Assembly (NCBI GenBank): GCA_963778675.1 | Contig: CAVZVI010000011.1 | Span: 1,426,001-1,490,000, forward strand | Direction: 5' to 3' | Length of the DNA: 64,000 nt | DNA from: CAWCDJ01 sp963778675 | GTDB lineage: Bacteria; Acidobacteriota; Terriglobia; Bryobacterales; Bryobacteraceae | Shown: in pieces, positions 8,830 through 18,475 of the stretch | Layout of the letters: each line of letters begins with the position of its first letter | Numbering within the stretch: the stretch's first letter is position 1 | Notes under the pieces: generated by a model | What the model saw: the letters and a program-made list of their open reading frames with translations, nothing else | What the model was told of the DNA's origin: nothing | Database searches by the model: none | Program-made: the position numbers and the translations under genes

Positions 8830-9212
8830 CCGATCGTCTGGCGGCCGCCGCGTTGGAGGCTCGCAACAACGCCCATGCCCCGTTCTCGAAGTTCAAGGTG
8901 GGCGCTGCCCTCGAAGACAGCGACGGCCGCGTTCACACCGGCTGCAACGTCGAAAACGCCACCTACGGCCTCACCATCTGCGCCGAGCGGGTCGCTGTAT
9001 TCAAGGCCATCTCCGAAGGCGCCCGCCTGTTCCGCCGGGTGGCCATCGCCGCCGATACCGACGATCTCACGCCCCCCTGCGGCGCGTGCCGCCAGATTCT
9101 CTGGGAGTTCTGCGGCGATATCGAAATCGTCATGGTGAACCCGCGCGGCAAAACCGAAACTTATCGTCTGAAAGACCTTTTCCCGAAGCCCTTCGATGTT
9201 TCGTATCTGTAG
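8826..9212 (+). CDS. cdd: Cytidine deaminase
   Basis: Converts (deoxy)cytidine to (deoxy)uridine in pyrimidine salvage. A 128-residue, small homotetrameric-type enzyme. The substrate strand APFSKFKVGAALE is followed by the zinc/catalytic motif CNVENATYGLTICAERVA, with the Cys-Ala-Glu proton shuttle, and by PCGACRQ with the two further zinc cysteines. The start is taken as GTG at 8826, overlapping the TGA of the upstream phosphorylase. The open frame extends further upstream only because it joins the first frame of that broken gene. The end overlaps the amidohydrolase by 17 bases. Confidence 0.95.
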   Translation: MTDRLAAAALEARNNAHAPFSKFKVGAALEDSDGRVHTGCNVENATYGLTICAERVAVFKAISEGARLFRRVAIAADTDDLTPPCGACRQILWEFCGDIEIVMVNPRGKTETYRLKDLFPKPFDVSYL

Positions 9213-10572
9213 CCTCGCCCTTCTCTTCGTTTCCGCGCTCCTCGCCGAACCGGCCGACTGGATCTGGAGCGCGCGGTACGTCATTACCGAAAACCCGCAA
9301 CACCGCGTCATCGAAAACGGTGCCGTGGCCATCCGCGCCGATCGCATCCTGGCCGTTGGCACGAGGGCCGAGATCGACGCCCGCTTCCAGCCGAAGCAGC
9401 GCCTGGATCGTCCCGATGCCATCCTGACCCCCGGACTGATCAACACGCACACGCATGCCGCCATGTCCCTGTTTCGCGGTATCGCCGACGACCAGAAACT
9501 GCAGGACTGGCTCGAGAAGTACATCTTCCCCGCCGAGGCCAAAAACGTCTCGCCGGAATTCGTGCGCTGGGGCACCCGCCTGGGATGCCTGGAGATGCTG
9601 CTCGGCGGCACCACCACCTTCACCGACATGTACTACTTCGAAGACGTGGTGGCCGAAGCCGCCAAGGAAGCCGGCATGCGCGGCGTCCTCGGCGAGACGA
9701 TTATCAGGTTCCCGGTGGCCGACGCGAAGACCCCCGCCGACGCCCTGGCGTTCACCGCCCGGTACCTGGCGCGCTTCCACAACGACCCGCTGATCGTGCC
9801 CGCGGTGGCGCCGCACGCCCTCTACACCAATTCGGACGAAACCCTCAAAGCCGCGCGCGCCCTCGCCAACCGGTTCAACGCCCCGCTGATCATTCACCTC
9901 TCGGAGACCAAGAAGGAGAACGACGACACACTCGCCGCGCGCCACATGACGCCCACCAAGGTGCTCGACACGCTGGGTGTCTTCAACGGCCGCACGGTGG
10001 CCGCGCACTGCGTCTGGGTGAACGACGCCGACATGCGCATCCTCAAACAGCGAGGCGTCGGCGTGGCGCACTGCCCGTCGAGCAACATGAAACTGGCCAG
10101 CGGCGTGGCCCCGGTGGTGAAGATGCTGGCGCTCGGCATCCCGGTGGGCCTCGGCCCCGACGGCCCCGCCAGCAACAACGATTTCAACCTGTTCGAAGAG
10201 ATGGACCTGGCAGCCAAGTTGCAAAAGGTGACGACCATGGACCCGCAGGCCTTGCCCGCCGCCCAGGCGTTGGATATGGCCACCATTCTCGGCGCCCGCG
10301 TGCTGGGGATGGAAAAGGAGATCGGCTCCCTCGAACCCGGCAAGCGCGCCGACCTGATCACCATCCGCCTCGACCGTCCCAACGCCGTCCCCATGTACGA
10401 CCCGGTCTCGCAAATCGTTTATGCTCTGAAGGGCTCCGATGTCCGCGACGTGATGGTGAACGGCAAGCCGGTGGTCCGGGACGCGAAGATTCTCACACTC
10501 AATGAGCCCCTGATCCTCGAAAAGGCGCGCGAGTACCGCGCTAAGATTCAGTTGTCGCTAACCGCACACTGA
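9196..10572 (+). CDS. Exported amidohydrolase of the SAH/MTA deaminase (TrzA/AtzA) type
   Basis: This metal-dependent hydrolase family deaminates adenosine-like compounds such as S-adenosylhomocysteine and methylthioadenosine, or other heterocycles. The 458 residues contain the HxH ligand pair in NTHTHAAMS, GTTTFTDMYYFED, the third His in APHALYT, the loop HLSETK, and the Asp ligand in GLGPDGPASNN. The N-terminus MFRICSLALLFVSALLAEPA looks like a signal peptide, which is unusual for cytosolic-type deaminases. It overlaps cdd by 17 bases and closes the nucleoside operon, fitting a role on nucleosides. The exact substrate is not determined. Confidence 0.85.
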   Translation: MFRICSLALLFVSALLAEPADWIWSARYVITENPQHRVIENGAVAIRADRILAVGTRAEIDARFQPKQRLDRPDAILTPGLINTHTHAAMSLFRGIADDQKLQDWLEKYIFPAEAKNVSPEFVRWGTRLGCLEMLLGGTTTFTDMYYFEDVVAEAAKEAGMRGVLGETIIRFPVADAKTPADALAFTARYLARFHNDPLIVPAVAPHALYTNSDETLKAARALANRFNAPLIIHLSETKKENDDTLAARHMTPTKVLDTLGVFNGRTVAAHCVWVNDADMRILKQRGVGVAHCPSSNMKLASGVAPVVKMLALGIPVGLGPDGPASNNDFNLFEEMDLAAKLQKVTTMDPQALPAAQALDMATILGARVLGMEKEIGSLEPGKRADLITIRLDRPNAVPMYDPVSQIVYALKGSDVRDVMVNGKPVVRDAKILTLNEPLILEKAREYRAKIQLSLTAH

Positions 10573-10657
10573 ATCGCTACTCGTATCCTTCCCCACACCC
10601 GGCACTTGGCAATTCTCCCGAGAGGCGCCCCAAATAGAACTAGGGGGCTCATCGGAT

Positions 10658-11809
10658 ATGGCTCGCGATTCGGAACGGGTGGAACGGCTGCAGGCCGGGA
10701 TCAGGGAGGCGGGACTCGATGCGCTTGTCTGTACCCTGCCGGAGGACGTGTTGCTGCTCACCGGTTATTTCCCGGTGGTGGGGACTTCGGTCGCGGTCGC
10801 CACGCGCGACTTCGAAATCCTATTGCTGGTGCCGGAGGATGAGCAGGAACTGGCCGAATCGGGCGCGGACCGGGTTGTGGCGCTGAAGACGGGCGATTTA
10901 GGTGAGGTCCGCCGCCATCTTCTGGAAAGCTTCGGGCTGAACGGCAAAGTGGTCGCCTGTGAATGCGGCGAGTCAAGCGAGCCCGCCTCCTACGTTTCGA
11001 TGCACCTCTACGGCAATGCGATTTTCCAGGCGCTGGAAGGGACCCACGTTCGTCCCGCCGGCGAGTTGCTGGCCCGCATGAAGGCGGTCCTGACCCCGAT
11101 CGAGGTGGACCGCGTACGCCGCGCCTGCCGGATCGCCGGTATCGCGTTCGAGCAAGGCGCCCGCGAAATGGTTCCCGGGCTGAAGGAGACCGAAGCCGCG
11201 GCGAATTTCCAGACGCCCCTCACTACCGTGGGTATCGGATTTGAGGGCGTGGAACGCGCCGGGGGCGACGTCTTCTGCATGTCGGGTTTGAACTCAGCCA
11301 AAGCGTGGGGTGCGTATGCCCGCTCGCGCGCACGCAAGATCGAGGTCACCGATTTCGCGCTGGTGCACTGCAACTCGCACGCCGACGGATATTGGACCGA
11401 CATCACCCGCACCTACTGCATGAAACCAGGGAGCGATCGCCACTGCCGGATGTACGAATTCGTGTTCGAGGCGTGCCGCGCCGCCCTGGAGCGGATCGGG
11501 CCGGGTGTGCGTGCCGCGGATGTGGATGCCGCCGCCCGCGATGTGATGCGCTCTCACGGAGTCGCCGAGGCCTTTAAACACGGCACCGGGCACGGCGTGG
11601 GATTCGCCGCGATCGACCCTCGTGCGCTGCCCCGGGTGGCCCATGATTCGCCCGACCGGCTGGAATGCGGCATGGTCTTCAACGTCGAACCAGCTCTCTA
11701 CTTCGAAGGATTCGGCGGCTTGCGCCACTGCAACATGGTGGCGGTCACCGAGACCGGAGCGGAACTGCTCACGCCCTTTCAAGACCGCCCGGAGGATCTG
11801 CTGTCGTGA
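10658..11809 (+). CDS. M24 family (Xaa-Pro peptidase / creatinase fold) protein with altered metal site
   Basis: Pita-bread fold protein of 383 residues, N-terminal creatinase-like domain (about 1-140) and C-terminal M24 domain. The C-terminal part keeps GYWTDITRTY (second metal Asp), HGTGHGVGF (His) and FNVEPALYF (Glu). The first Asp of the usual D-x-G strand is replaced by His (LVHCNSHADGYW). The last Glu in the family's R-I-E-D motif is replaced (LRHCNMVAVTE). That resembles metal-independent creatinase-like members more than true aminopeptidases P. A strong AGGGGG site precedes the ATG. The end overlaps the GTG of the next gene, suggesting a joint role. Confidence 0.82.
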   Translation: MARDSERVERLQAGIREAGLDALVCTLPEDVLLLTGYFPVVGTSVAVATRDFEILLLVPEDEQELAESGADRVVALKTGDLGEVRRHLLESFGLNGKVVACECGESSEPASYVSMHLYGNAIFQALEGTHVRPAGELLARMKAVLTPIEVDRVRRACRIAGIAFEQGAREMVPGLKETEAAANFQTPLTTVGIGFEGVERAGGDVFCMSGLNSAKAWGAYARSRARKIEVTDFALVHCNSHADGYWTDITRTYCMKPGSDRHCRMYEFVFEACRAALERIGPGVRAADVDAAARDVMRSHGVAEAFKHGTGHGVGFAAIDPRALPRVAHDSPDRLECGMVFNVEPALYFEGFGGLRHCNMVAVTETGAELLTPFQDRPEDLLS

Positions 11810-13077
11810 ATCCGCACATGGAGTTTCCGCGCCGGCCGGCTCCGCCCATGGCACGCATCCGGCGAGCGCTTCCCGGGCAGCATCTGGCCGATCCACGGCA
11901 CGAGGTGCGCCGCCAACTGCTCGAGCGCGGTCTGTCCCATATGGTCAGCCCGGGCGCGAGCATCGCCATCACGGCGGGAAGCCGAGGCTTGGGCGGAATG
12001 ACTGAATTGCTGGCGGGAATCGTGGACGCAGTCAAGGAGGCCGGCGGTACGCCGTTCCTGGTCCCCGCTATGGGCAGCCACGGCGGGGCGGCCGCCGGGG
12101 GCCAGGCCGAAATCCTCCGGATGCTCGGCGTCACGGAGGAATCCGTTGGCGCTCCGGTACGCGCCACCATGGAGACTGTCGAACTGGGCGAAGCCGGGAA
12201 CCAAGCGATGGCGCATCTGGACCGCTTCGCCGCCGAAGCCAGCGGCATTATCGTCCTGGGCCGCACAAAGACACATCCCGAATCCGACGAGAAGCTGGCT
12301 TCCGGACTGCTCAAGATGACCACGATCGGGCTCGGCAAGCAGAGAGGCGCCCAGCAGGCGCACAGCCACGTCTTGTGGGACTCAGTCCGCCAGGTCCCTC
12401 AGGTGACGCTCGCCCGGGCCAAGATTCTGTTCGGCGTCGCGGTGGTGGAAAACGGATACCGGCAACCGTTGGTAGTCGAAGTAGTGCCCGCGAACTACGA
12501 GGCATTTCTCGAATCCGACGAACGTCTGTTGAAGATCGCCAAACCGCACGTCGCTAAGCTGCCTTTCGACCGGCTGGATTTGCTGATCGTCGACGAGATC
12601 GGCAAGAACATCTCCGGCAGCGGCATGGACCTGAACGTGATCGGTCATTACCGCGCTACCGGCAGGGGGCCGCACGAGCCGGATATCAAGCGCATCGTTG
12701 CTTTGTCGCTCACCAGCCCCTCGCTCGGCAACGGTCTTGGCGCCGGCCTGGCCGATTTCACCACCCGCCGGTTTCTTGAAGCCTACGACCCCGCGGTCAC
12801 CTATATCAACTTACTGACTGCCACTGAGCCGGGCAGCACCAGCCGCGAAGGCCCTCTACCCCTGGCCCTCGAGACGGACCGGGAGGCCGTCGAAGTCGCA
12901 ATGTACTCGGCGCTGGCCGGCACCAGGGCACGCGTCTGCCGGATCCGCAATACAGCCGAACTCGGGGAGATGTGGATCTCCGAGGCACTGATCGCTGAGG
13001 CACGCCGGGATCCAGCCGTCAGCGTGGAGGAAGGCCCGCGCGAACTGCCTTACGACGACGCGGGGAACCTCTTCTGA
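11806..13077 (+). CDS. LarA N-terminal domain (DUF2088) protein
   Basis: The protein resembles the N-terminal part of nickel-pincer lactate racemase LarA and the larger DUF2088 group, most of which have no known substrate. In 423 residues it has the Rossmann-like pattern ASIAITAGSRGLGGM, then VPAMGSHGGAAAGGQAEIL, matching the GSHG motif of the family. Later it has GRTKTHPESDEKLASGLLKM and GKNISGSGMDLNVIG. GTG at 11806 overlaps the M24 gene stop (GTGA); ATG at 11818 is an alternative. No LarB, LarC or LarE cofactor genes are nearby, so cofactor use is uncertain. Confidence 0.72.
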   Translation: MNPHMEFPRRPAPPMARIRRALPGQHLADPRHEVRRQLLERGLSHMVSPGASIAITAGSRGLGGMTELLAGIVDAVKEAGGTPFLVPAMGSHGGAAAGGQAEILRMLGVTEESVGAPVRATMETVELGEAGNQAMAHLDRFAAEASGIIVLGRTKTHPESDEKLASGLLKMTTIGLGKQRGAQQAHSHVLWDSVRQVPQVTLARAKILFGVAVVENGYRQPLVVEVVPANYEAFLESDERLLKIAKPHVAKLPFDRLDLLIVDEIGKNISGSGMDLNVIGHYRATGRGPHEPDIKRIVALSLTSPSLGNGLGAGLADFTTRRFLEAYDPAVTYINLLTATEPGSTSREGPLPLALETDREAVEVAMYSALAGTRARVCRIRNTAELGEMWISEALIAEARRDPAVSVEEGPRELPYDDAGNLF

Positions 13078-13118
13078 CCCCCAGCCGATGTCACTAATCC
13101 TGGCGGCGCCACTTCCTC

Positions 13119-15432
13119 TCAGCCGTGAGAAATCCGCCGCCGGGAACGGGCGCCCGGACGCTTGGGCTCGTCTTCGAGAAGAGCGAACTGCAGCTTGCGT
13201 TCGTTGGCGTCCACCCGGTCGAGAATCACGCGTACCCGGGCGCCGATTGCGAACTCGCGGCGGGTGCGCTTACCCACGATCTTGCGGACATTCTCCTGGT
13301 AAGTGTACTGGTCGCCAGGCAGAGTGTCGATGGGCACCAGCCCCTCGACGAAAAGATCGGTCAGTTCCACGAACAGGCCGTACTTGGTAGTGCTGATGAT
13401 GAGCGCGTCGAAATCCTGGCCTACGCGATCGGCCATGAACTTGACCTTCTTCCATTCCACGAGTTCGCGCTCCGCATCGGCCGCGCGGCGCTCCGATTGC
13501 GAGCAGTCGTCGGCGACGGCGGCCAGCTCGGCCTCGCCCGGCACGCGCTCCATCTGCCCCAAAAGAACGGCGCGGAGCAGCCGGTGCACGATCAGGTCGG
13601 GATAGCGGCGGATGGGCGACGTGAAGTGCGTGTAGGTATCGGCCGCCAGCGCGAAGTGGCCCACGTTATCCGTGCTGTAGCGTGCCTGCTTCAGCGAACG
13701 CAGCATGAGGTAGCTCAGGATGCGCTCCTCCGGTTTGCCTTCGATCTTGGCCACCAGCCGCTGGTAATGCCGCGACGTCAGGTTTGCGGCGGAATCGGCG
13801 AGCACGATCTCGCGCCGCTTCTTGCCGCCGTCGCGGCGCTTGTCGGTGTATGCGAATTTCTTCACCGGCATCGCCCCGATGCCCAGGGAGTAGCCGAAGT
13901 GGGCGGCCACCTCTTCGAATTCCATCACGCGCTTGGGGTCGGGCTTTTCGTGAATGCGGAAGATGGAAGCCGGAAGGGCGCGCTCCAGGTGCGAGGCCAC
14001 GGCTTCGTTGGCGGCCAGCATGAACTCCTCGATGATGCGGTGCGCGATGTTGCGCGGCGCGCGCGTCACCCCGGTCATGGCGCCGAACTGGTCGAACTCG
14101 ATGAGCGGCTCCGGAAGGTCGAAATCGATCGAGCCGCGGCGCACCCGTTTGCGGTTGAGCACGTCGGCCAGTTCGCGCATCAGCTCGAACCGGCCGACCA
14201 GGGGGCGGTAGCGCTCGCGCAGCCCTTCGTCGCCTTCGAGCAGCAGGTGAACGTTGGTGTAGGTCATGCGCTCGGCGCTGCGGATCACGCCGGCGGTGAA
14301 CTCCTGGCCCACGATCTCGCCCTGATGATCGATCTCGAGCAGCGCCGAGAGCACCAGCCGGTCCACCTGCGGGTTGAGCGAGCAGATATTGGTGGAAAGC
14401 TCGAACGGCAGCATGGGAACCGCGCGGTCGGGGAAGTAGACGCTGGTGCCGCGCAGGCGGGCTTCCGCGTCGATCGGGCGTACCCGGCCGCACGTAGTGG
14501 CTGACGTCGGCGATGTGAACGTGCAGCGCGTAGTTGCCGCTGGCAGCGCGGTCCACCCACACGGCGTCGTCGAAATCGCGCGCCGTTTCGCCGTCGATGG
14601 TGACGATCTCCACCGGCGCGGAAGTCGCGGCGCCCCTCGAGCTCTTTGGCGCTGATGACCAGGGGCACGGACTCGCGCCTGTTCCACCACCTCCGGCGGG
14701 AAGCGGTGCGGCAGGTGGTGCTTGCGGATGACGATCTCGACGTCCACTCCGAAATCGTCGCGGTTTCCCAGGATTTCGATCACCCGCCCGACCGGCCCCG
14801 CTCCTTTCTCGGGATACTCGAGCAGCTCGACGTTGACGATCATGCCGTCCAGTTCACCCACCGAAGAGACCTGCGGCGCCACCACTCCGATGCGGTCGAT
14901 CGACTCGCCTTCGGGAGGGAACTCCAGGCCCTCGGGGATTTCGATCCACTGCTGGATGCGTTCGTCCTGCGGCACCACGTACTGCCCGCGCCGGCCGATG
15001 CGAAACTCCCCGACCACCGTCGGATGGGCGCGCTTCAGGATCTTGACGATCTCCCCGTCGGCGCGCCCGTCGGCTTCGATCCGCGCAATGCGCGCGATGA
15101 CGCGGTCGCCGTGCATGGCCTTCTCGGCGGAAGCGGGCGGTATGAAGATGTCGCCCACAATCCCTTCGATGGCCCGCTCGGGGATCACGAAGCCATAGCC
15201 ATCGCGGTGCATGTTGAGCCGCCCTGACCACGAACTCACGGCTGCGGGCGGTCAGGACGTATTGCCCGGACCGCAGTTCGATCAGGTCCCCGCGCGCCAC
15301 CAGGCGGTCCAATGTCGTTTCGAGGTCCACGCGCCCGGTGCCCCTGGCCCCCAATTCCCGCACCAGTTGTTTGAAATTGGCCCGGGCATGCGGCAGGTGG
15401 GAGATATGGGCCAGCAGGGCCGCATCCGTCAT
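13119..15432 (-). pseudogene. rnr: Ribonuclease R with four frameshifts
   Basis: A 3'-to-5' exoribonuclease of the RNB family. All parts are recognisable but lie in different frames: the winged-helix start at 15432 (LLAHISHLPHARANFKQLV), cold-shock region (GRLNMHRDGYGFVIPERAI), a linker (VPLVISAKELEGRRDF), catalytic strand TIDGETARDFDDAVW with the metal aspartates, ARLRGTSVYFPDRAVPML, FTSPIRRYPDLIVHR, and a C-terminal S1 domain (FDALIISTTKYGLFVEL). Frame changes occur near 15222-15229, 14669-14672, 14613-14614 and 14476-14478. Each behaves as one extra base, and removing them gives about 770 residues, normal for RNase R. Coding is otherwise intact, so sequence error is possible. Confidence 0.88.
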
Positions 15433-15505
15433 AAGCTGATTTTACTTACAACGCTGCTTGACCGCGCGCCGTCAATCTGTTGAATTGATACCGAGGTCGA
15501 AGCCG

Positions 15506-17488
15506 ATGCGTCACTTCACGTTGCTTCTGCTGCCGGCCGCGCTCCTCGCGGGGCAGGCCCGTTACGCCCGTATGGGCGAGTTTCAGGGAACCGTGGAGGT
15601 TCAGTTGCGGGCTTCGGAGCCCTGGATGGCGGCCGAGCGCAACCTGCCGCTGGTGGAGTCGAGCTGGCTGCGTTCCGGGCCCGCCTCCCGCGCCGAAATC
15701 GAACTCGACGAGGGCAGCGCCTGGCGCCTGGGACCGAACTCTCAGTCGGAGATCGCGGACTACTCGCGGCTGGCCACCGGCCAGCGCATGACCCTGCTGA
15801 CCCTCGATCGCGGCCTGGCCTATTTCACGGGCGGGGCGGAAGGGCGCGACTCGCTGATTCTCACCGTACCCGGCGCGCAGGTTACGGTGACGCGCGGCGC
15901 CCGCGTCCGCCTGGAGGCCGCGGATCAGTGGAGCCGTATCGCGGTGGTCGCGGGCGTAGTGCGTTTTTCCTCCCCCGCCGCTGAGTTGGACCTGCGGGAA
16001 GGCCAGACCGCCAGTGTGGAACCGGCCCATCCGGCGCGCTTTTTCCTCAACCGGGAAATCGCGCCGATGGAGTTGGACCGCTGGAGCGATGGGCGCGACC
16101 GGACGCTCGCGGGCTCGACTTCCGCGGCCCACGTGGTGGAGCGCTTCGGCCTGGCGGACCTGGACGCCGCCGGAGCGTGGGTCCAGACCGAGGACCTCGG
16201 CACGGTCTGGAAGCCAAAAGCACAGCAGGGCTGGATTCCATTCCAAAGAGGGCGGTGGCTTTGGTATGACGGCCTGGGCTACACCTGGGTGAGCGCCGAC
16301 GACTGGGGGTGGCTGCCTTATCATTACGGCCGCTGGCTGCGCAAAGCGAACCTCGGCTGGATTTGGGCGCCCGCGCCGAACGCCGTATTCAAACCAGGCG
16401 ACGTGTACTGGCTGCGCGGTGCCGGCGTGGCCGGATGGGGGCCGCTCGCGCCGGGCGAACAGTGGACTCCGGGGTCGCCCGGCGCGCCGCTGCCGCGGCA
16501 GTTCCTGGACGCCAACACCACGTACGCCTCGTTTCAGCAGGACGTCGCCGTCATCGACCCGGCGGGCCTCACCGCCCGTCCGAAAGAGCCATTACGGACC
16601 ATGGCATTTGCCCTTGCGCTTCCTTCACCGGCATTCGACTCTTCGAAGCTCGAGATGCAACGACCCTTCGTGAGCGGCGCTCCTGGAGGCATCACGCCGT
16701 TCGTCGAAGGGACCACGTTCGAAAGCGCCGCAGCCGGTACTGCGCCGCAGGCTCCCGTGGTAGTGATCACTCAGCCGGCCGCGGCGCCTGCCCCCGAACA
16801 GGTCCCGGTACCGTACCCTGTGCCCGTCGCGATGCCGCCTTCGGTTGTGGTTTTGACGCAAACAACCACGCCGCCCGGCACACCGGCTCCGATAGCCGCA
16901 CCGAAGCCGGCGCCCGTTCCCCCCGCGGCAGTCCATCCCGCGTCAAGGCGTCTGCCGCCCGAATCCACGGCGGCGGGCATCGTTCCTCCGAGCCGCAGGA
17001 CTTCCCGCCGAAGCGAGGAGGACCGGGCGGCCGATCTGGTGGCTCAGGACATCGCCGTGCGCGATTACACCAGAGCTTTTGGCCATCTGGAAGCCTGGAG
17101 CCGCGAATTTCCCGATTCCGAACGAAAGCCCGAGCGGCTCTATTACTACTTGCAGGCCTACAACGGTCTGAACCAGTCCGCGAAGGTCGTAGACACCGGC
17201 GGGCTATTGCTGGACAACCTGGGCGCGGCGTTCCGGGATCCGAGGCAGGTAGTGGCCGTGCTCTACCTCACGGCGGTCAATTATCAGAAACTGCCGCATC
17301 CCACGCGTGCACAGACCCTGATTGGGCGCGCGGCCGGTGCCAACCTGCTGGAATATCTGCCGGCTTTTTTCGCGCCCGCAAACCGCCAGGCCGGCACAAG
17401 CGAGCGCGATTGGGCCAAAGCGCGCAGCGATCTCGAGGCACTGGCGAAGCAGACCGTCGCGTCGGCGGAGAGGCGCAGCGCTCCATAG
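15506..17488 (+). CDS. Exported FecR-domain / DUF6600 protein
   Basis: No enzymatic function is recognised. The 660-residue protein starts at ATG 15506 with a signal peptide (HFTLLLLPAALLAGQA). A FecR-like beta domain (about 20-180) contains SRAEIELDEGSAWRLGP. A tryptophan-rich DUF6600 module of WY-rich repeats follows (WIPFQRGRWLWYDGLGYTW, WGWLPYHYGRWL, WIWAPAPNAVFKPGDVYW). Then comes a long Pro/Ala/Val linker (about 420-510). The C-terminal helical region (AVRDYTRAFGHLEAWSREF) looks like a TPR/outer-membrane YfiO-like fold. Such proteins are probably cell-surface or periplasmic. It stands alone upstream of purC. Confidence 0.75.
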   Translation: MRHFTLLLLPAALLAGQARYARMGEFQGTVEVQLRASEPWMAAERNLPLVESSWLRSGPASRAEIELDEGSAWRLGPNSQSEIADYSRLATGQRMTLLTLDRGLAYFTGGAEGRDSLILTVPGAQVTVTRGARVRLEAADQWSRIAVVAGVVRFSSPAAELDLREGQTASVEPAHPARFFLNREIAPMELDRWSDGRDRTLAGSTSAAHVVERFGLADLDAAGAWVQTEDLGTVWKPKAQQGWIPFQRGRWLWYDGLGYTWVSADDWGWLPYHYGRWLRKANLGWIWAPAPNAVFKPGDVYWLRGAGVAGWGPLAPGEQWTPGSPGAPLPRQFLDANTTYASFQQDVAVIDPAGLTARPKEPLRTMAFALALPSPAFDSSKLEMQRPFVSGAPGGITPFVEGTTFESAAAGTAPQAPVVVITQPAAAPAPEQVPVPYPVPVAMPPSVVVLTQTTTPPGTPAPIAAPKPAPVPPAAVHPASRRLPPESTAAGIVPPSRRTSRRSEEDRAADLVAQDIAVRDYTRAFGHLEAWSREFPDSERKPERLYYYLQAYNGLNQSAKVVDTGGLLLDNLGAAFRDPRQVVAVLYLTAVNYQKLPHPTRAQTLIGRAAGANLLEYLPAFFAPANRQAGTSERDWAKARSDLEALAKQTVASAERRSAP

Positions 17489-17511
17489 CACAAAGTATGC
17501 AATTTGCAGCA

Positions 17512-17539
17512 TTGACAATCCCGCTGGGCGGGTTATCAT
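17512..17539 (+). promoter_or_regulatory. Strong sigma-70-type promoter before purC
   Basis: A perfect TTGACA -35 box at 17512-17517, a 16-base GC-rich spacer and a TATCAT -10 box at 17534-17539. The expected start site near 17546 leaves a leader of about 30 bases before purC. The spacer contains the short dyad CCCGCTGGGCGGG, which could be an operator. Confidence 0.65.
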
Positions 17540-17575
17540 TTTGATTTACTCCCCCGATTGAATCCTGAAGGCAAC

Positions 17576-18475
17576 GTGAAGGCCACTACACATCCAATCA
17601 TCCTAGAAACCAACCTGCCGGGCGTAGAGCGCCATGGCCGCGGCAAGGTTCGCGACGTCTATAACGTCGACGGCAAACTGCTGATCGTCGCGACCGATCG
17701 CATCTCCGCTTTCGATTACATCCTGGCTACCGGAATTCCGGACAAGGGCAGGGTGCTCACGCAACTTTCCATCTTCTGGTTCGACTTCCTGCGCGATGTG
17801 ACGCCGACGCACTTCCTGACCGCGCAGGTGGGTGAATACCCGCAGCCTCTGCCGCTGTTCAAGGATCAGATCGAAGGCCGCTCGATGCTGGTGAAGCGCG
17901 CCGATATGATCGAAATCGAATGCGTGGCGCGCGGCTACCTCGCCGGCTCGGGCTGGAAGGAATACCAGCAGCAGGGCACGGTCTGCGGCATCCCGCTGCC
18001 GCCTGGACTTCGCGAAAGCGAGAAGCTTCCCGAGCCGATCTTCACGCCGGCCACCAAGGCGCAGACCGGACACGACGAAAACGTCTCGTTCGAGCACGTC
18101 GCCTCGCTGATCGGCGAAGACCTCGCGAAGCGCCTGCGCGATCTCACGCTGGACATCTACAGCCGGGCGGCGAAGTATGCTGAGACGAAGGGCATCATCA
18201 TTGCCGACACGAAATTCGAATTTGGATTCGTGGGCGATGAACTCGTGCTCGGTGACGAAGTGCTCACGCCCGATTCCTCGCGCTTCTGGCCCGCCGGCAC
18301 GTACAAGCCGGGCGGCCCCCAGTTTTCGTTCGATAAGCAGTTCGTGCGCGACTACCTGGAATCGATCCGCTGGAACAAGCAGCCTCCGGCGCCGGGTCTG
18401 CCCGGCGAAGTCGCCGCTAAGACCAGTGAGAAGTACCGCCAGGCATACAGCGCTCTTACCGGGCGCGAGCTATGA
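17576..18475 (+). CDS. purC: Phosphoribosylaminoimidazole-succinocarboxamide synthase
   Basis: Catalyses the ATP-dependent condensation of CAIR with aspartate to SAICAR in purine biosynthesis. The protein has 299 residues, the longer SAICAR synthase type. Motifs include GKVRDVYNVDGKLLIVATDRISAFD-like phosphate and nucleotide loops near residues 20-45, IECVARGYLAGSGW, and IADTKFEFG near 210. The GTG at 17576, 4 bases after AAGG, matches the family N-terminus; a TTG at 17558 is the alternative. The end overlaps cvpA by 4 bases. Linkage of purC and cvpA recalls the purF-cvpA pairing in enterobacteria. Confidence 0.95.
   Translation: MKATTHPIILETNLPGVERHGRGKVRDVYNVDGKLLIVATDRISAFDYILATGIPDKGRVLTQLSIFWFDFLRDVTPTHFLTAQVGEYPQPLPLFKDQIEGRSMLVKRADMIEIECVARGYLAGSGWKEYQQQGTVCGIPLPPGLRESEKLPEPIFTPATKAQTGHDENVSFEHVASLIGEDLAKRLRDLTLDIYSRAAKYAETKGIIIADTKFEFGFVGDELVLGDEVLTPDSSRFWPAGTYKPGGPQFSFDKQFVRDYLESIRWNKQPPAPGLPGEVAAKTSEKYRQAYSALTGREL

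Noticed and set aside
16309..17544. A 411-codon open frame overlapping the FecR/DUF6600 gene
   Set aside because: Low-complexity Arg/Gly/Ala sequence, no motif, and the other frame encodes a signal peptide and recognisable domains.
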